From Hortaea werneckii (lineage: Eukaryota > Ascomycota > Dothideomycetes > Mycosphaerellales > Teratosphaeriaceae), in contig JBAOKB010000124.1 in the NCBI GenBank assembly GCA_037044905.1, forward strand, positions 57,992 through 121,991: a stretch of DNA of 64,000 nt, written 5' to 3'. The notes beneath the pieces are model-generated. The model was given only the letters and a program-made list of their open reading frames with translations, was not told where the DNA came from and made no database searches. How positions within the stretch are numbered: position 1 is the first letter of the stretch; each line of letters begins with the position of its first letter. Position numbers and translations under genes: made by a program. Shown piece by piece: positions 11,671-23,291 of the stretch.

Positions 11671-14659
11671 ATGGCTGAAAGCAACGCACATAATGGTCGC
11701 CCTCCCACACGTCCTCCAGCGCCTTCTAACTCCAGCGATGCGGCCTCGCAGGAGCATCATAGCTTCCTTGGACCTCAATCGCAGGACGACATTGAATTGG
11801 ATTCGATTGACACGTGCTTCCACAGATCATCCTCATCTCGCACAAGCCGCGAGGCAACAAGAGAACATCATGGCTCTGCAAGCTATGCACCATTGCAACA
11901 AGGTGTTGCGAATTCACCATCAAAGACTGGCGCTCAACCCGAGACTCTCGTCGACAAGGCCACAGGTGATGAGGAAAGCGGCCTCCCTCCCTCCACTCGA
12001 CTCAAGCGATCGATCTACACGATCTTGATAGCCTTGGTCTACAGCACCCTGGCACTTTTCGCGTGGATTTTACTGTGTATCCAATCATTTCGACCTATTA
12101 CCACCAAATCCTACAGCCTCAACGTTGTGGACGGTTCAGTATACTACGACTTCACGAGCCATGGTGGCCCTTACCCGTCAAACCTCGCCTTATGTCCGTA
12201 ACGAGGAGTACTTTCAGTGTGCTCGCGTTGTTCAGGCCCTGACGAGTGTTTTGACGATTCCGTTGACCTCAGCGCTCTGCTCAAAAGCGGCGGTGGCGTT
12301 CTTCCAGCGAAAGGCTTCCATGGGACTCAGTATGCGAAAGCTCACAACGATGGCTGATAGAGGCTGGACAGACCCTGAGACTATCTTGAAAGTGCTGCTT
12401 GGCGGATGTAAAAAGTATGGCTCCAGCTTTTTGCTGTTTGCTATTCTACTCAATGTACTAGGTACGTCTGCCTTCGCTCTAGACTAAGTCTCAGACTCTT
12501 CACTGTCGCCTACCTTTGTGAGAGCTGCACGAGCTGCGCTCGTAATACCGGAGATGCCGATGCTTTATTCTGAAAAGAGCGATCGAACTCACGCAACTGT
12601 CATCTCCGCTATTTGCCTATTGCACCACCCTTTTCTTCTTGCCTGGCCTAGCCTAGACGAAGCCAATCGCCCCTCATTGAAGATTGCAGCTGATCAACTT
12701 GATTGACTGAATGATATGCGGACGATTTCTGCGTTGGCGACGGCTAACGCTAGTCGCAGGAGCCGTAATAGCACCACTAACACAAGTCTTTTTATCCACG
12801 AGTACCATAAAAGTCCCTGCTCACCCGAGCACATCGGAAGACGTGATGGACATTATGGATTACTTCGCCGACGCGGATAAATACTCTTTTGAAGAGGATT
12901 GGGAAAATGATGACAACAATCGTGTTTCTCTTCAAACAAGAAGTTTTTTGACTTCAGCTTCCACTTACGATCTTCAACCGCGAATTTGGCAGGAAAACTA
13001 CAACTGCAGCTGGGATATGCAATCGCAAAGGCACAAACAATTACCCGACGCTTGCAAAACGGGTGGGACGACGTTTGGCGACTTGCTATCGCTGAGGGCA
13101 CCCTATCTGGCGCAGCTTCCGAAGGATTATAGTAAGTTCCTAATTGTTGGCCAACCAGACCGAAGACTAATGAAAGGTGCAATGTCCAGATACAGGGGTT
13201 GTCAGGCAATTCATACCTCGCTTCAATGTCTCAATTTCCAGGGAAAATATCACCGAACAGGGCATGCCCAGGGAATGTAACGTCGATCAACCCGGAATAT
13301 TCTACGTCAACTATGCCAATGAAGCCAAGGTTGAGCCAATTGGATACACGGCTGGCGATTGGAGTTTGGAGGCGTGCATGCCTGCTAATCAGGGAACAAG
13401 TCCCTGGAAAGCTACACGGAGCCGACAAGATTTCACAGAGATATTGTATCTGAAGCTCAGAACGATCGCTCATCAGGATATGAGGATGGACTTTCCTGAG
13501 GTCCCCCAGACGAGTACAGGACACCACATATTCAAGATCACCCTCAATACGACAGCAGGATACTTCGAGTTCGTCAGCACGGTGGAAAGCAGCCCTAAAT
13601 AGGCAAAGAAATTCGCTAACCAAATCATATGATAAATCAGACTACCAAACTACATGAATGGACAGATAGCCGGACCTTTGCTGACGAATGGTCCAAGTCT
13701 TCATTGCGGAATCGATTGCCCCGGTCAGGAAAATTACAGGGATGGCCCCGACGTAAACAGCCAGGAGATCTCATCCCGGCGAGCTACCCAAATTGTCCCA
13801 AACTCGACAGTCGAGTTAGAAAACGTTGCCAACAAAGGTAAGACGTCGAAGAAATCTTTCCACGGTAGTACTCGGCGGGCTCACTGAAGATATCACAGGT
13901 CCCCTGCTCACAGTGGCTATGGCGCTGTTCGGCAAAAACTCATTCATCCCAACGCGCTTGTCCGGCTCCGCTGCCAATTTGTCCTATGGCGACCCTTCAT
14001 CTGGGTCGTCCAGGACATGCGTAGACCAAGCTCCCTTGATGGGACTTCTACACGACACACGTGGCGCTTACTGGGGCGATGTCGGTTCAATCGGAGAATG
14101 CATTACTGAACTTTTCGTCTCCAGCCGCTCTGTCGATGAACAGATCGCGGCGTACGTGAAGGCGTTTGTCCGCAATGGCGACTCTGTGTATCCGCTCGAC
14201 GAGGACGAGACCATGACCAACGCCCTTTTATCAGCAGCATACTTAGCTCTCGAAGCATGGATGGATCATCCGTATAACAAGCGCGGGTCATCCATCATGT
14301 TTGATCTAGGCGCTGATACAGACATCCCCGTCATTTCGAAGACAGGAATGGTGCTGATTTCCGTCCTGCTTGGTCTTGACTTGGCGTGCCTGCTCGGCCT
14401 GGCGATATACAGCTCGCTGACACCGACTTGGACCGACCAGTTCGATGCTTTTACTATGATGCGGCTAGGCGCGGCGATGCATGAGAAAGTGCCTTTGCAT
14501 GTTTCATGCTCCCAAGGCCGGGTGAAGGTCCTGGACACCACGTCAGGGTTCGTTGGCGATGCGCCGGAAGAGTCGTCGAATGGATCAATTCGCCAGCTGA
14601 CTCTGGGTGCGACTGCGCCGGTGAAAAGACAGGGGGAGTATCGCTGCTATACGACTTAA
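11671..14659 (+). CDS. Multi-exon fungal membrane protein of unknown function
   Basis: Best model: 11671-12076, 12159-12461, 12760-13131, 13190-13568, 13641-13837 and 13899-14659, in phase throughout, about 805 residues. The first intron is uncertain: the retained sequence FRPITTKSY looks native to the family, and skipping it may be wrong; the alternative needs a frameshift near 12130. The second intron (12462-12759) is 298 bp, long for this genome. I count four hydrophobic segments: one after a ~115-residue Ser/polar cytosolic head (SIYTILIALVYSTLALFAWI), one at SVLTIPLTSALCS, one at FLLFAILLNVLGAVIAPLTQ, and one near the C-terminus (MVLISVLLGLDLACLLGLAIY). The large region between the third and fourth holds N-glycosylation sites and paired cysteines and is probably outside the cytosol. 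The block GYFELPNYMNGQ confirms the 13568/13641 splice. It resembles a widespread uncharacterised ascomycete family; I assign no function. Confidence 0.7.
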
Positions 14660-14848
14660 GTCTACTAATTACACTGGGTACATTAGAATTTAGGGCTCAT
14701 ACTATAGTAATTCTTAATAATGCCCGAAGCGAAGTTGTAAGTAACTCGAAAGTAGTTTACATACGGTATCGTACAACACGACAACATACTCCGGTCGCTT
14801 CGCTCCCTACGTATGTTACGTACCGCTGCTATACGAGTTGAGTCTAGA
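14642..14848. repeat. Direct repeat pair flanking a ~160-bp insert at the 3' end of the membrane-protein gene
   Basis: The sequence CGCTGCTATACGA at 14642-14654, which encodes the last codons of the upstream gene, recurs at 14824-14836; similarity continues for about ten more bases (acttaagtcta versus gttgagtcta). Between them lies AT-richer DNA with an 8-bp inverted repeat, CGAAGCGA at 14725-14732 and TCGCTTCG at 14795-14802. This could be a small non-autonomous insertion with a long duplication, or a local tandem duplication. Confidence 0.5.
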
Positions 14849-15410
14849 ACAGCGCTTGGAGCACGGTTTCTCCTGATAAAAGACTGCGTCAGCTAGCGAG
14901 ATCGTGTTGACATGCCTGTACACTTTGCTGTGATATCATCGTTCTTCTTTGAACAATGCTCTAGAAGTCTAAAGACCTCCCTGAAGTGGTTGCGTATTTG
15001 TCAAAGACTGTAAAATTCATGGCGTCCAGTATACCATTAGAGTCGCAAATCATCTCGTCACCCTCGTGTCTTCGCCCTCCACTGTCGTCGAGGCAGTCGG
15101 CGTTCGGATCATTCGGATGGCCGATGTGAATCATGTGATGGAGTTCCCTGGCGCGTCATCCCACGCCGCAGCTGCTGTCGATAGTGGGGCTCCTAGGGCT
15201 TGGCCGGACCTTGCGCCTCAGTCACGCCGTACGGGTTGGTGCTTGCTCACCTCTTAATGCCTTAGCATACCCAAACGCTTGAGGCTACCTACCTAGGTAT
15301 TAAGACAACAGCAGAACTCGCAGAAATCGAATTGTCCCCACGTCCTTCCTCTTTGCGCCTACCAACTACAAAGCAACCCCGACAGCTTCCTGCCTTATCC
15401 TCCTGTGCCA
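14660..15410. other. Intergenic region
   Basis: Apart from the direct-repeat segment, I see no gene. The 3' half should contain the Sds23 promoter and leader; it is CT-rich just before the ATG at 15411. Confidence 0.5.
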
Positions 15411-17128
15411 ATGGCACAGCCGCCTTCCGCGTCGAGCAACTCCCCCTCACGTTCCCCCTCAGGCAATGCCCTCTCCCAATCGCACAGCAAAGCCTCGCCT
15501 GTGCTGAAGCCGAGCTCCTTGAAGACCGACTCATCAATCCAGAGCACGCCACTGCACTCGCCCAATCCACATCACCAAAGGAAAGACAGCAGCTCTCTGC
15601 AACCCTCCCCAGCTGTATCACACCGCTCGAGCTTCGCAGAGAACCTCCGCACCTACCCGCCCTCCCCGCGAGCACAACGTCACCAATCTTTCTCAGGGCA
15701 AGCATTGACCGAGCTCCTCATGCATCCGCCGGTCAAGGGCAGTGGGGACGATGCGCGGTTCAAGGGCCGAGATTGGCGCAACATTCAAATATCAGAGATC
15801 ATCGAGCCGGCCGAGACGCGTTTTGTGGAGCTCAGTAGCAGCATCGAGGCCACGACCAAACTTCTGATCAAGTCGGGAGCGCCTAACGTGGTGCTGATCA
15901 GGGAGTCTACTAAGACCAAGACGGCTATTAGCACCTTTGACTTTTCAGACCTCAATGCATATTTACTTCTTGTGCTGGGACTGTCGCAGCCAGACGAGTT
16001 GGCGTCAAAGCTTGCCGAGCGTGCTAGATCTGGTGAAGCCATCCCGCTTAGCGACGCAATGGACCATTTGAGAGCACGCGAGGAGCCAGCCTTCTTACCG
16101 CATACCGCGACTTTGACGCGTGCTATGGAAGTCCTGGGTGGCGGCGCACACCGAGTTTTGATCAACAAGGAAGGTTCCAGCGAGACTATTGGTATCCTGA
16201 CTCAACTGAGGCTTGTTCGTTTCTTTTGGGAGAACCACAAGAACTTTGCTGCGACAGAAGCGCTCTATGCGCGGTCTTTGAAGGACCTACAGCTCGGTGC
16301 CAAGGAGGTCTTGGCCATTAATGGCGACAAGCCATTATCCGATGCATTGAGGTTGATGCATGACGAAGGCATCACGTCCTTACCAGTACTAGATAGCCAC
16401 AGGAATGTCGTAGGCAACATCAGCCATGTGGATGTCCGGGTAAGTCTATCTATATTGCACGTGCATTGGGCCATGCTGACAGAAATCAGCTACTGACCGA
16501 TACTTCCTCCATCCCGCTCCTCTCGTCGAGCTGCATCCACTTCATCTCCGTAATTCTCTCCGAACGCGGATTAGCGGATGGCAAAGACTCATTCCCAGTC
16601 TTCCACGTCGCACCATTCAGTACCTTGGCACACACAGTGGCAAAGCTATGCGCGACTCGCTCTCATCGCATGTGGACAGTAGACGCGCCGTCACCCTCTA
16701 CAACCGTCCCACCATCGCCAGCCGTCCACAGCAACGCCCAGCCGATTAACATAGAGCACACAGCTCCTCACCTTCCAGCTCCTGCTGCTCACATGGCTTC
16801 GCCGCCGAAAAGCACTGCGGGATCCGACATGACGCCTGGGCCGCCCTTCACCAGCATCAACCCAGGCGTTACGATCAGCGCCTCACAGCTGCCCGGCGCA
16901 GCCATGAGCGGACGGCTCTCAGGCGTTGTCAGCTTAACGGACGTCCTCAACCTGTTCGCTCGCGCCAGCGGTCTGCACCCAGGGGACCCGGAGGAAATGC
17001 GCAAGCTTAGGCGCAGGAGCAGTTCTTCCAGCTCTCGCCCGAACATCGATAGTGTCCGCGCCAGTGCGGAGTATATGCGGAGTTCGGTGGAGCTGGGTCG
17101 GAGTTCGAGCACGTCTAGTAGACGCTAG
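15411..17128 (+). CDS. SDS23: Sds23/Moc1-family CBS-domain protein
   Basis: Two exons, 15411-16439 and 16490-17128, separated by a 50-bp intron with a CTGAC branch, encode 555 residues. The ATG at 15411 begins MAQPPSASS. The first ~90 residues are Ser/Pro-rich and disordered. Paired CBS-type modules follow: WRNIQISEIIEPAETRFVEL, then NVVLIRES, DLNAYLLLVLGL, VLINKEGSSETIGILTQL, AINGDKPLSDALRLMHDEGI and TSLPVLDSHRNVVGNIS. After the intron, SFPVFHVAPFSTLAHTVAKL and GRLSGVVSLTDVLNLFARASGL complete the last module, followed by a Ser/Arg-rich tail. In yeasts Sds23 proteins restrain PP2A-type phosphatase and link nutrient state to cell-cycle and stress responses. Family recognition is strong; the phosphatase role is transferred from yeast. 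The intron contains a CACGTG (16458-16463) of unknown meaning. Confidence 0.9.
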
Positions 17129-18110
17129 TTGCGCTCGCTCACATGGCAGTTGGGTCCCTCGGACGACGTATTTACGTCGTCTACAGAGTAGGAGTGGATG
17201 GATGTTCTTTGATAGATGTAGCGTAGGTGTTGGTGGCGCAAATTTTCTTTCGGTTTGTTTCATGAAAATTTGCAATGGCACGCATGACACTCGTACTTGT
17301 GCGGACGTTCCTCAATCCAACTCCTCATGTTCAGCAGCTGTGAGAGAAAGCTCGCTGCTTAGTCATGAATCGTTGCATTCTGCCACGACCAACCCTACCG
17401 AGCTAAGCCCGATCGCTCCCGCCCTCGTCTCGAGACCTTTCTTCGCGTCTTCTCCCGCAGAATCACACCATCCGCTCCTTGCTGAAGTCTATGTCACATC
17501 AACCAATGGTACCAACCACCGCTGCATGTCGGACCTGTCCCAGAGCGGACAATGTACTGTCAGCCGCGCCCTACAGCACGGCGGGTACTGCAGTATTGGC
17601 GCGTGATGTGTGAGTCAGGCTGCGGGCTTACAAACCGGTATCGGCGCCCAGTCGCGGAATGACTGGTTTGGGGGTTTCGGTGTTAGGACAAAACAATGCG
17701 AAGTAATACTAATACACCTTGAGACATATTGTCTGATTTCCTTCCCACTTCTCTCATTTGAACACGACTGGACTTGAGATTCTATTCTACAGTAGTTGGC
17801 AAGGGCTAGTAACTCGTGCCGAGCTGTCAGGGTATCCCCGAGAAAGAGCCTTGGGTAGAAAAAATTCCAGACCTTCTGTTCTCCATTCAAAATTGCAAAG
17901 GGCTTACGTTGACCGCTTTCTGGGCGCCCGACGCTGCTGCCAGGCCCAGCAAGGCACGGACCTTCTGCGGAACGCAGGAAAAGAAAATCACATAGCAAAT
18001 AAATTGCTTCAGTCTCTTTCCACTGATAACGAGGAAAGGAAGTGAGAAAGAATTCAAGAAACCTTTCAAAAACGCTCAGGATTGCAAAAAACACCGGCCA
18101 ACCCCATCAA
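17129..18110. other. Intergenic region
   Basis: Almost 1 kb between two same-strand genes. Several short frames exist on both strands but none has a recognisable domain or splice context. I see no structured RNA. Confidence 0.5.
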
Positions 18111-18806
18111 ATGTCGCTGAGAGAAGCCTATTCCCTCGCCCACTCGGCCCAATGCCGACTGAACATCGAAGCCAGCCGACCAGACCGGAACCTCCGCTTC
18201 GTCGTCGGCCATCTCATGCACTATGAATCGCTGCGCCTCCAGATCGTCGAGATCGAACACGACATCAGCCGCAACCAACGCGCGAAAGCGGTCCAGTTCC
18301 AGGAGCGCATGTCCGGGCAGTCGGGCGGCGAGGCCAGTCGTTTACGTTCACAGCCTAGCACCGGCGATCTGAGGCAACAGCAGCCTTTGCGGAAATCACC
18401 TCCACCGCCACCTTCTTCTACTGCACAGGATGGCGAGGACGACGATGATCTCCCAGATGATCTCCTAGCCGACGACGATGAAGAAGAAGGCCTCGGACTC
18501 CAACGCTTCCCCTCCGGCTCCGCACGACCGCCGCAACCGCCTCCGGATCTTGAGCCTGATGATGAGGACGACGACGACGAGGACGACTACGACCCTCCCT
18601 CGCCCGAAGAGCCCTCGGAAGCCGCTCTGCAGTTCGCCATGCGGAATCAGCCTAATGAGCAGCTGGCGAAGTCGTACAGTCAGGTCAGAGGGTGTCCGTG
18701 TCATCATAGCCAGGCGCCGGCGATCGATCGGTTGTGGGAGTTACGGGACGAGAAGGCGGCGGGGGGAAGGACGAGGGCGGTGGTTGAGGTTGCTGAGGGG
18801 TCGTGA
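18111..18806 (+). CDS. Small conserved acidic protein of unknown function
   Basis: Single exon, 231 residues, from the ATG at 18111 (MSLREAYSLAHSAQC). The first ~75 residues look folded and conserved: helical, with RLNIEASRPDRNLRFVVGHL and ESLRLQIVEIEHDI. A long disordered middle alternates poly-Pro and Asp/Glu runs (DDDDLPDDLLADDDEEE; DDEDDDDEDDYDP). The tail contains CPCHHSQAPAIDRLWELR, a possible metal site (CxCHH) beside a helix. The C-terminal pattern and the starting helix recur in ascomycete hypothetical proteins as far as I recall, but I know no function. The acidic tracts would suit a nuclear or basic-protein partner; that is inference only. Confidence 0.72.
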   Translation: MSLREAYSLAHSAQCRLNIEASRPDRNLRFVVGHLMHYESLRLQIVEIEHDISRNQRAKAVQFQERMSGQSGGEASRLRSQPSTGDLRQQQPLRKSPPPPPSSTAQDGEDDDDLPDDLLADDDEEEGLGLQRFPSGSARPPQPPPDLEPDDEDDDDEDDYDPPSPEEPSEAALQFAMRNQPNEQLAKSYSQVRGCPCHHSQAPAIDRLWELRDEKAAGGRTRAVVEVAEGS

Positions 18807-19309
18807 TTTTTATCTTCGGGAGGGATTCACTCGGTGGAGTAGGTTTGAGGGGGTTTTGGTGCGGTGCCATGCCGTGCATGAGAATGCGTTGTGAGATGGA
18901 AGAGAGAGGAGTGAGGGCCCGAGGCACATGGCTTTCTCGTTGCCTCTTCTTTTCCTTTTTCTTTTTCTTTTCCGTTTCAATTTGAAGAACCCAACTCTAA
19001 GGCGTGGAAGGGGGACTTTTGTTTTGACGTGTGTGGCGACTAGATACCCAATTCGGCGATTGTTTGTATTACTTTTGCAACGACAACTTTCCAATTCCCC
19101 TTGAGCTCGATCTTCCTGCTCGTCCATCTATCTGTGGTCGATGAGATGCGTGTAATAGTACGTTCAAGAAACCGAACCCAGGATTACATGTAACTTTCAC
19201 TTTCGCAATAGCCAGCGTATAAGACGTTGCGTATGGCTGTCAAACCTCTCCAATTGTATTTACACCCATCAATCATCAGACTTCACGAATTTCCGAAGTC
19301 GCCACCCAT
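18807..19309. other. Convergent intergenic region
   Basis: 503 bp between the stops of the acidic-protein gene and the SurE gene. It includes a CTTTTTCTTTTTC-type pyrimidine tract near 18945-18975. No gene seen. Confidence 0.5.
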
Positions 19310-20571
19310 TCAGTTCACGTACCGCGGGTTCCAATGGTGCCTGCTCGGCGGACCATGCTGAGGTCCCTTACCCCAGCCGGTCCCAAAGTGCTTGGATCCT
19401 TTCCCGCCCCAGCCGTAGCCGTCTGCTGGTGCGCCAGTCGAGCCCGCCGCTGCGCTACTGGAAGAGGTGGCGCTCGCGTCGGTGCCGGTCTCGTTCCCGT
19501 CGTCCTGGAAGGAGACGAGAGGCGTCAGACGCTGCCGGATGTTGGTCGTCGCTTCGCCCAATGGGGCGGAGTAGTCTACTGTGAAGACCTGGAGGGAGTT
19601 AGTTGAGACGGGAAAGAGAGGAGTAATAGAGCAGAAAGCGACAAAGAAAAAGGACGTACCGAGACAGAACCATAGCACCTGTCCTCCACCACCTCCGTCT
19701 CACCTGGCAGGGAGCAATCACCATTGATACAGGCGTTGATCCCGCCTTCCGGAACAATTGGTTCGTAATGAAACGTCTGCGTCGTCTCGTTATAGGCCGC
19801 GATATCCGTCACGGCTCCGCCGGTGAGACGGGTCTGGATGAAAGGCGGACTGACGCAGGAGTCGTTCGAGAGGGAAGTGATGTACGGCGTGTTGACCGAG
19901 AGCCCGTATCCCTGCGGCAGAAGTGGCTGGCCGAGGGTCGTGTTGTTGACTAGCGTGTTAACCACGTCGACGGCCAGCTGGGCTTGGATGGTGGCTGGGT
20001 CCGGGTACCCCGATTCTGTCGTCTCGTTGATCCAGGCGTAGCTGCGTTGTTCGCCGTTGCCGCTGGAGAAGGCGATAGCGGGGATGCCACGCCCGACGCT
20101 GGAGTATGTGTAGCCTGCGGTGCCGGAGAGGGTGTACAGGAAGGCTCCAAGGTTGTCGCCGTAGTTTGGCCCGGCTACGACCAGATCCGGGGTGGAGAAG
20201 TTGGCGAAGTTGGGAAGCACGTAGTCAAGGCCGACAAAGGCGCAGGCCGCTGGAGTGCCGTTGTAGTACCATACTCCATCGATGAACGGGGCGCGACCCA
20301 GCGCTGGTGAGCCTGCTGGAACAATGTCGTATTCCGAGGCCGTAGCAAGTTCAGGCAAATCAGAGAATACCGAGCGTCCGCCCATGCCAGACTGGTTATC
20401 GACAGGGGCGACTGCGACGACATTGTGCCCGCTCTCCCTAAGGAGCCTCACGGTTTCAATCATCTGGGCGCTGCCAAAACCGTCATCGTTACCAACGAGG
20501 ATGTTGATGGCCGAGGTATGAGAGGTCAGAGCTAGAGCCGCCGTAGCAGCGGTGGCGAAAGAGAAATGCAT
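19310..20571 (-). CDS. Secreted SurE-family acid phosphatase / 5'-nucleotidase
   Basis: Two exons, 20571-19660 and 19588-19310, with a 71-bp phase-0 intron, give 396 residues. Residues 1-21 form a signal peptide ending in SHTSA. The SurE core follows at once: INILVGNDDGFG with the metal-binding Asp pair at 29-30, then VAPVDNQSGMGG, YYNGTPAACAFVGLDYVL, DLVVAGPNYGDNLG and GIPAIAFSS. Bacterial SurE dephosphorylates nucleoside monophosphates and related phosphate esters; secreted fungal members act as acid phosphatases. Several N-x-S/T sites fit passage through the secretory pathway. The C-terminal ~60 residues after the intron are Ser/Ala- and Gly/Trp-rich (GYGWGGKGSKHFGTGWGKG) and probably disordered. 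There is no clear GPI signal. Confidence 0.9.
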
Positions 20572-21111
20572 TCTCGAGATGCGATATGAATAAAGTCAAG
20601 GTCTACTCAAGACGAGGAGAAAACCTACCCAGAACCTGGAAGATGCAAGCTTAAGTACTTGGCCGCTTCACACTACAGACCATCAATCCCATCGTCAAAG
20701 TCAATTCCTTGACGAGAAGCTCAATGCTGGACACCGCGGGCAATGCAATGCCTTGACGTCGTGCCTGCAGATCTAATGCAGGAACGCTGATAGGAACTCG
20801 CCGTGATGCCCAATCACTGTTCGCCAAGCGGAGCACGTTTCGCTCCAAGATTCGATATCTTGATCCATATCTGTTTACTCCGACGCGGCTAAGTCTTCGA
20901 TGCAACAAAACAAAGCTAGCGGTTTGTTGTAGTAAGCGATTTCGGCGACAAAAGACGGACTCGATGAAGTTTCGATGACGTCCAAGCCACGGGTAACGAA
21001 GCTTGCTTGAATTTGCTTGGGATTGGCTCCCGAGGGTGGGGTAAAGCCTGGTCATTGCAGCGATAGTCTTTCTAGACATTTGTTGTCGAGATGAAAAGAT
21101 GCTCGCGACTC
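20572..21111. other. Intergenic region
   Basis: 540 bp between two minus-strand genes. It should carry the SurE promoter and the terminator of the MFS gene. No gene seen. Confidence 0.5.
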
Positions 21112-23291
21112 CTAATGCATCATATCCATATCAATGTGCTTCTGCACTAGATCCCAATACCTTGTCCGATGCATCTCGCGAAGGTGTTTGCCTTTCCACG
21201 TCATAAGCAGGAAGACTGCACCGATAGCTAGTCCGACAAAAGCAGCGCTAACAAAGCAGTCTTCATATCCGAGGTCATCGACCCAAGGCGTAATGCCATA
21301 GCCAATAGCGAAGGACATTGTGTTCCGAATGAGCATGACAGTGGTCATACCGTCGCCTGAAATCTCATGGTATGAATCGACGAGGTAGTTGACGCTGAGC
21401 GTGATGCCGGCCGTGTTGCAGAATGCCGTTCCGAACATGGCTACGATAAGGCCAAACCAGTGTACGCCATGCGCAGCTCCAACACCCCAGAGGATGAGCG
21501 ATGCGGGCAAGACCAGGGTCGGGAGCGCAAACCCCCAAAGCCGATGCTCCGGCTCGAAGATGCCGTTGTTGCGTCGAGCGAGCTTGAGTGCCATCCAATC
21601 CGAGAAGTATCCCGTGTACAACGCGGCTGCGATGACGCCTAGAAGACAGCTGAGATAGCTGAGCCCGACCATGCTGGAGCTGAAATTGTATGGGGCGCCG
21701 CCGAGGATGAGCGATGCGGTGGCGTTGAGGACGTTGAACCAGATCAGGTAGCTGCCGTAGGAGAAGCCGGCGTAAAAGATTACGGGCCAGGAGAGCAGAC
21801 GCAGAGAGAGGACGCATCGGTATTGCATACGCTGTGGTCGCGGTCGGTCTTTCAGTGAGAGCTTCTGTAGGTACGTTTTTCTCCTGTGGAGTACCGTGCC
21901 AACTTCCGCCGACCTGCTGTCTGGTGTTTCATTCTCCGCAGCTATCTTCTCACTCGCAGGAGATGCTTCGGGTGTCTCATGCCGAAAAGGCGAGTCGTTT
22001 TTTGCTTCGACACGACCGAATGCATGACGGTCGTAGTTCGTTTCTTCAAGGAAGAAGAAAAGAAAGACGAAAGCGAAAGCTAGGAAGATTGCTGGGATGT
22101 AGAAGACCCATTGATAACCCAGGGTGTCGTTGATGCTATAACAGTCAGCCAAGTAACTCGCGCTAGTCGACAACTGCGGTCATGCTGCCCCAGTAACGCA
22201 TTGGTGTCCTCTGACAAACAGCGAGTCCGGGGAGGTAGTACTCACAAACCGCAAATAATCGGCGCGAAGAAATTCGACCTTCGTCCAGAACGTCAGCATC
22301 CACTGTCAAATCCATCCAGGCATCTCAGAAGAAAATATTGAAATAAAAGGAATCGATGAAAAACTGAAGAAAAATGAAGGAAATGAAAAGCAAGATCTTA
22401 CCCAGCAAGCACAAAAGCATACACCCCCATAAACGTGCCCCGCTCATGCGCGAAGAAGACATCTGAAACAGAAACCTCTGGCAGGGCTTCAATCGGCGCA
22501 CTGAAGAACCCGCCTAAGACGTTCTTCGCGATCCATTGGCCATTGCTGGCCGCGTATGGTCCCCACATGGTAAGCGCGAGAGTCGCGGCGATGGAGATCA
22601 GGTAGGTGGGGCGTTTGCCGTATCTGGGTTACGGATATTTCGAGATCAGAATGCGAGGCCAGCTTGCTAATGACGATTATGAGGAACGAGATTGGGGGTT
22701 CGCCAGCAAGGGATAGGGACCCCGGGGTCCGGGAAAAGCGGTAGACAAAAGGGGGTTTTGGAGAGAGGGAAAGAAAAGAGATGTAAAGACTGACTGCAAA
22801 GCAAACGGCTGCCAAAACAACAACCCCCACCCACACAGCAGGAACAGATATCCCGTCCCCGCGTTAATATCCCCTACGGTAATCCCCAAGGCTTCCGCTA
22901 GCGGCGTCTCGACTGAATATACGACTGAGTTGGCGATCCCCGCGAACCAGGTGTAGATGCACATGCAGGCGAGGGAGAGGAGTTTGCGGCGGCGGGGCCA
23001 GTTGAGGGGGTCCTGGGGAGAAGTAGTGTAAGTGACTGTAGATCTTCTGGCGGGCAAGGATGAGGTGGGTGCGATGGGGGCTGTTTTGGGGCGAGGGTTG
23101 GGCTGCTTGCTGCTACGTACATCCGGATCATCGCTCGGTGCGGGCACGAGGATAACGTCTTGATGGCCTTTTGCATGTTTCCCTTGAATGTGGTGGTCGA
23201 GGTCGACGAGCTGAACGGTACCGGGGACAGCGTTACTGTTGATCTTGCTAGGTCGCTTATCTGTGATTACTGCTTCATGATCAGAAGCCAT
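21112..23291 (-). CDS. MFS transporter, DHA1 family, HOL1-like
   Basis: Four exons, 23291-22795, 22623-22402, 22278-22246 and 22135-21112, all in phase, encode 591 residues. Exon 3 is only 33 nt; it is needed to read AGSNFFAPIICGF in TM5 before INDTLGYQWVFY. After a ~95-residue polar head comes the family signature TSPQDPLNWPRRRK, then TM1 onward, with GKRPTYLIS in the loop between TM2 and TM3 and GPYAASNGQW. A central cytosolic loop (residues ~280-350) is charged, followed by the second six-helix bundle. The family includes yeast Hol1, which moves polyamines and cations, and many fungal efflux proteins; the substrate cannot be read from sequence. Intron 1 is 171 bp, intron 2 is 123 bp and intron 3 is 110 bp, longer than those in neighbouring genes. 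Confidence 0.88.
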
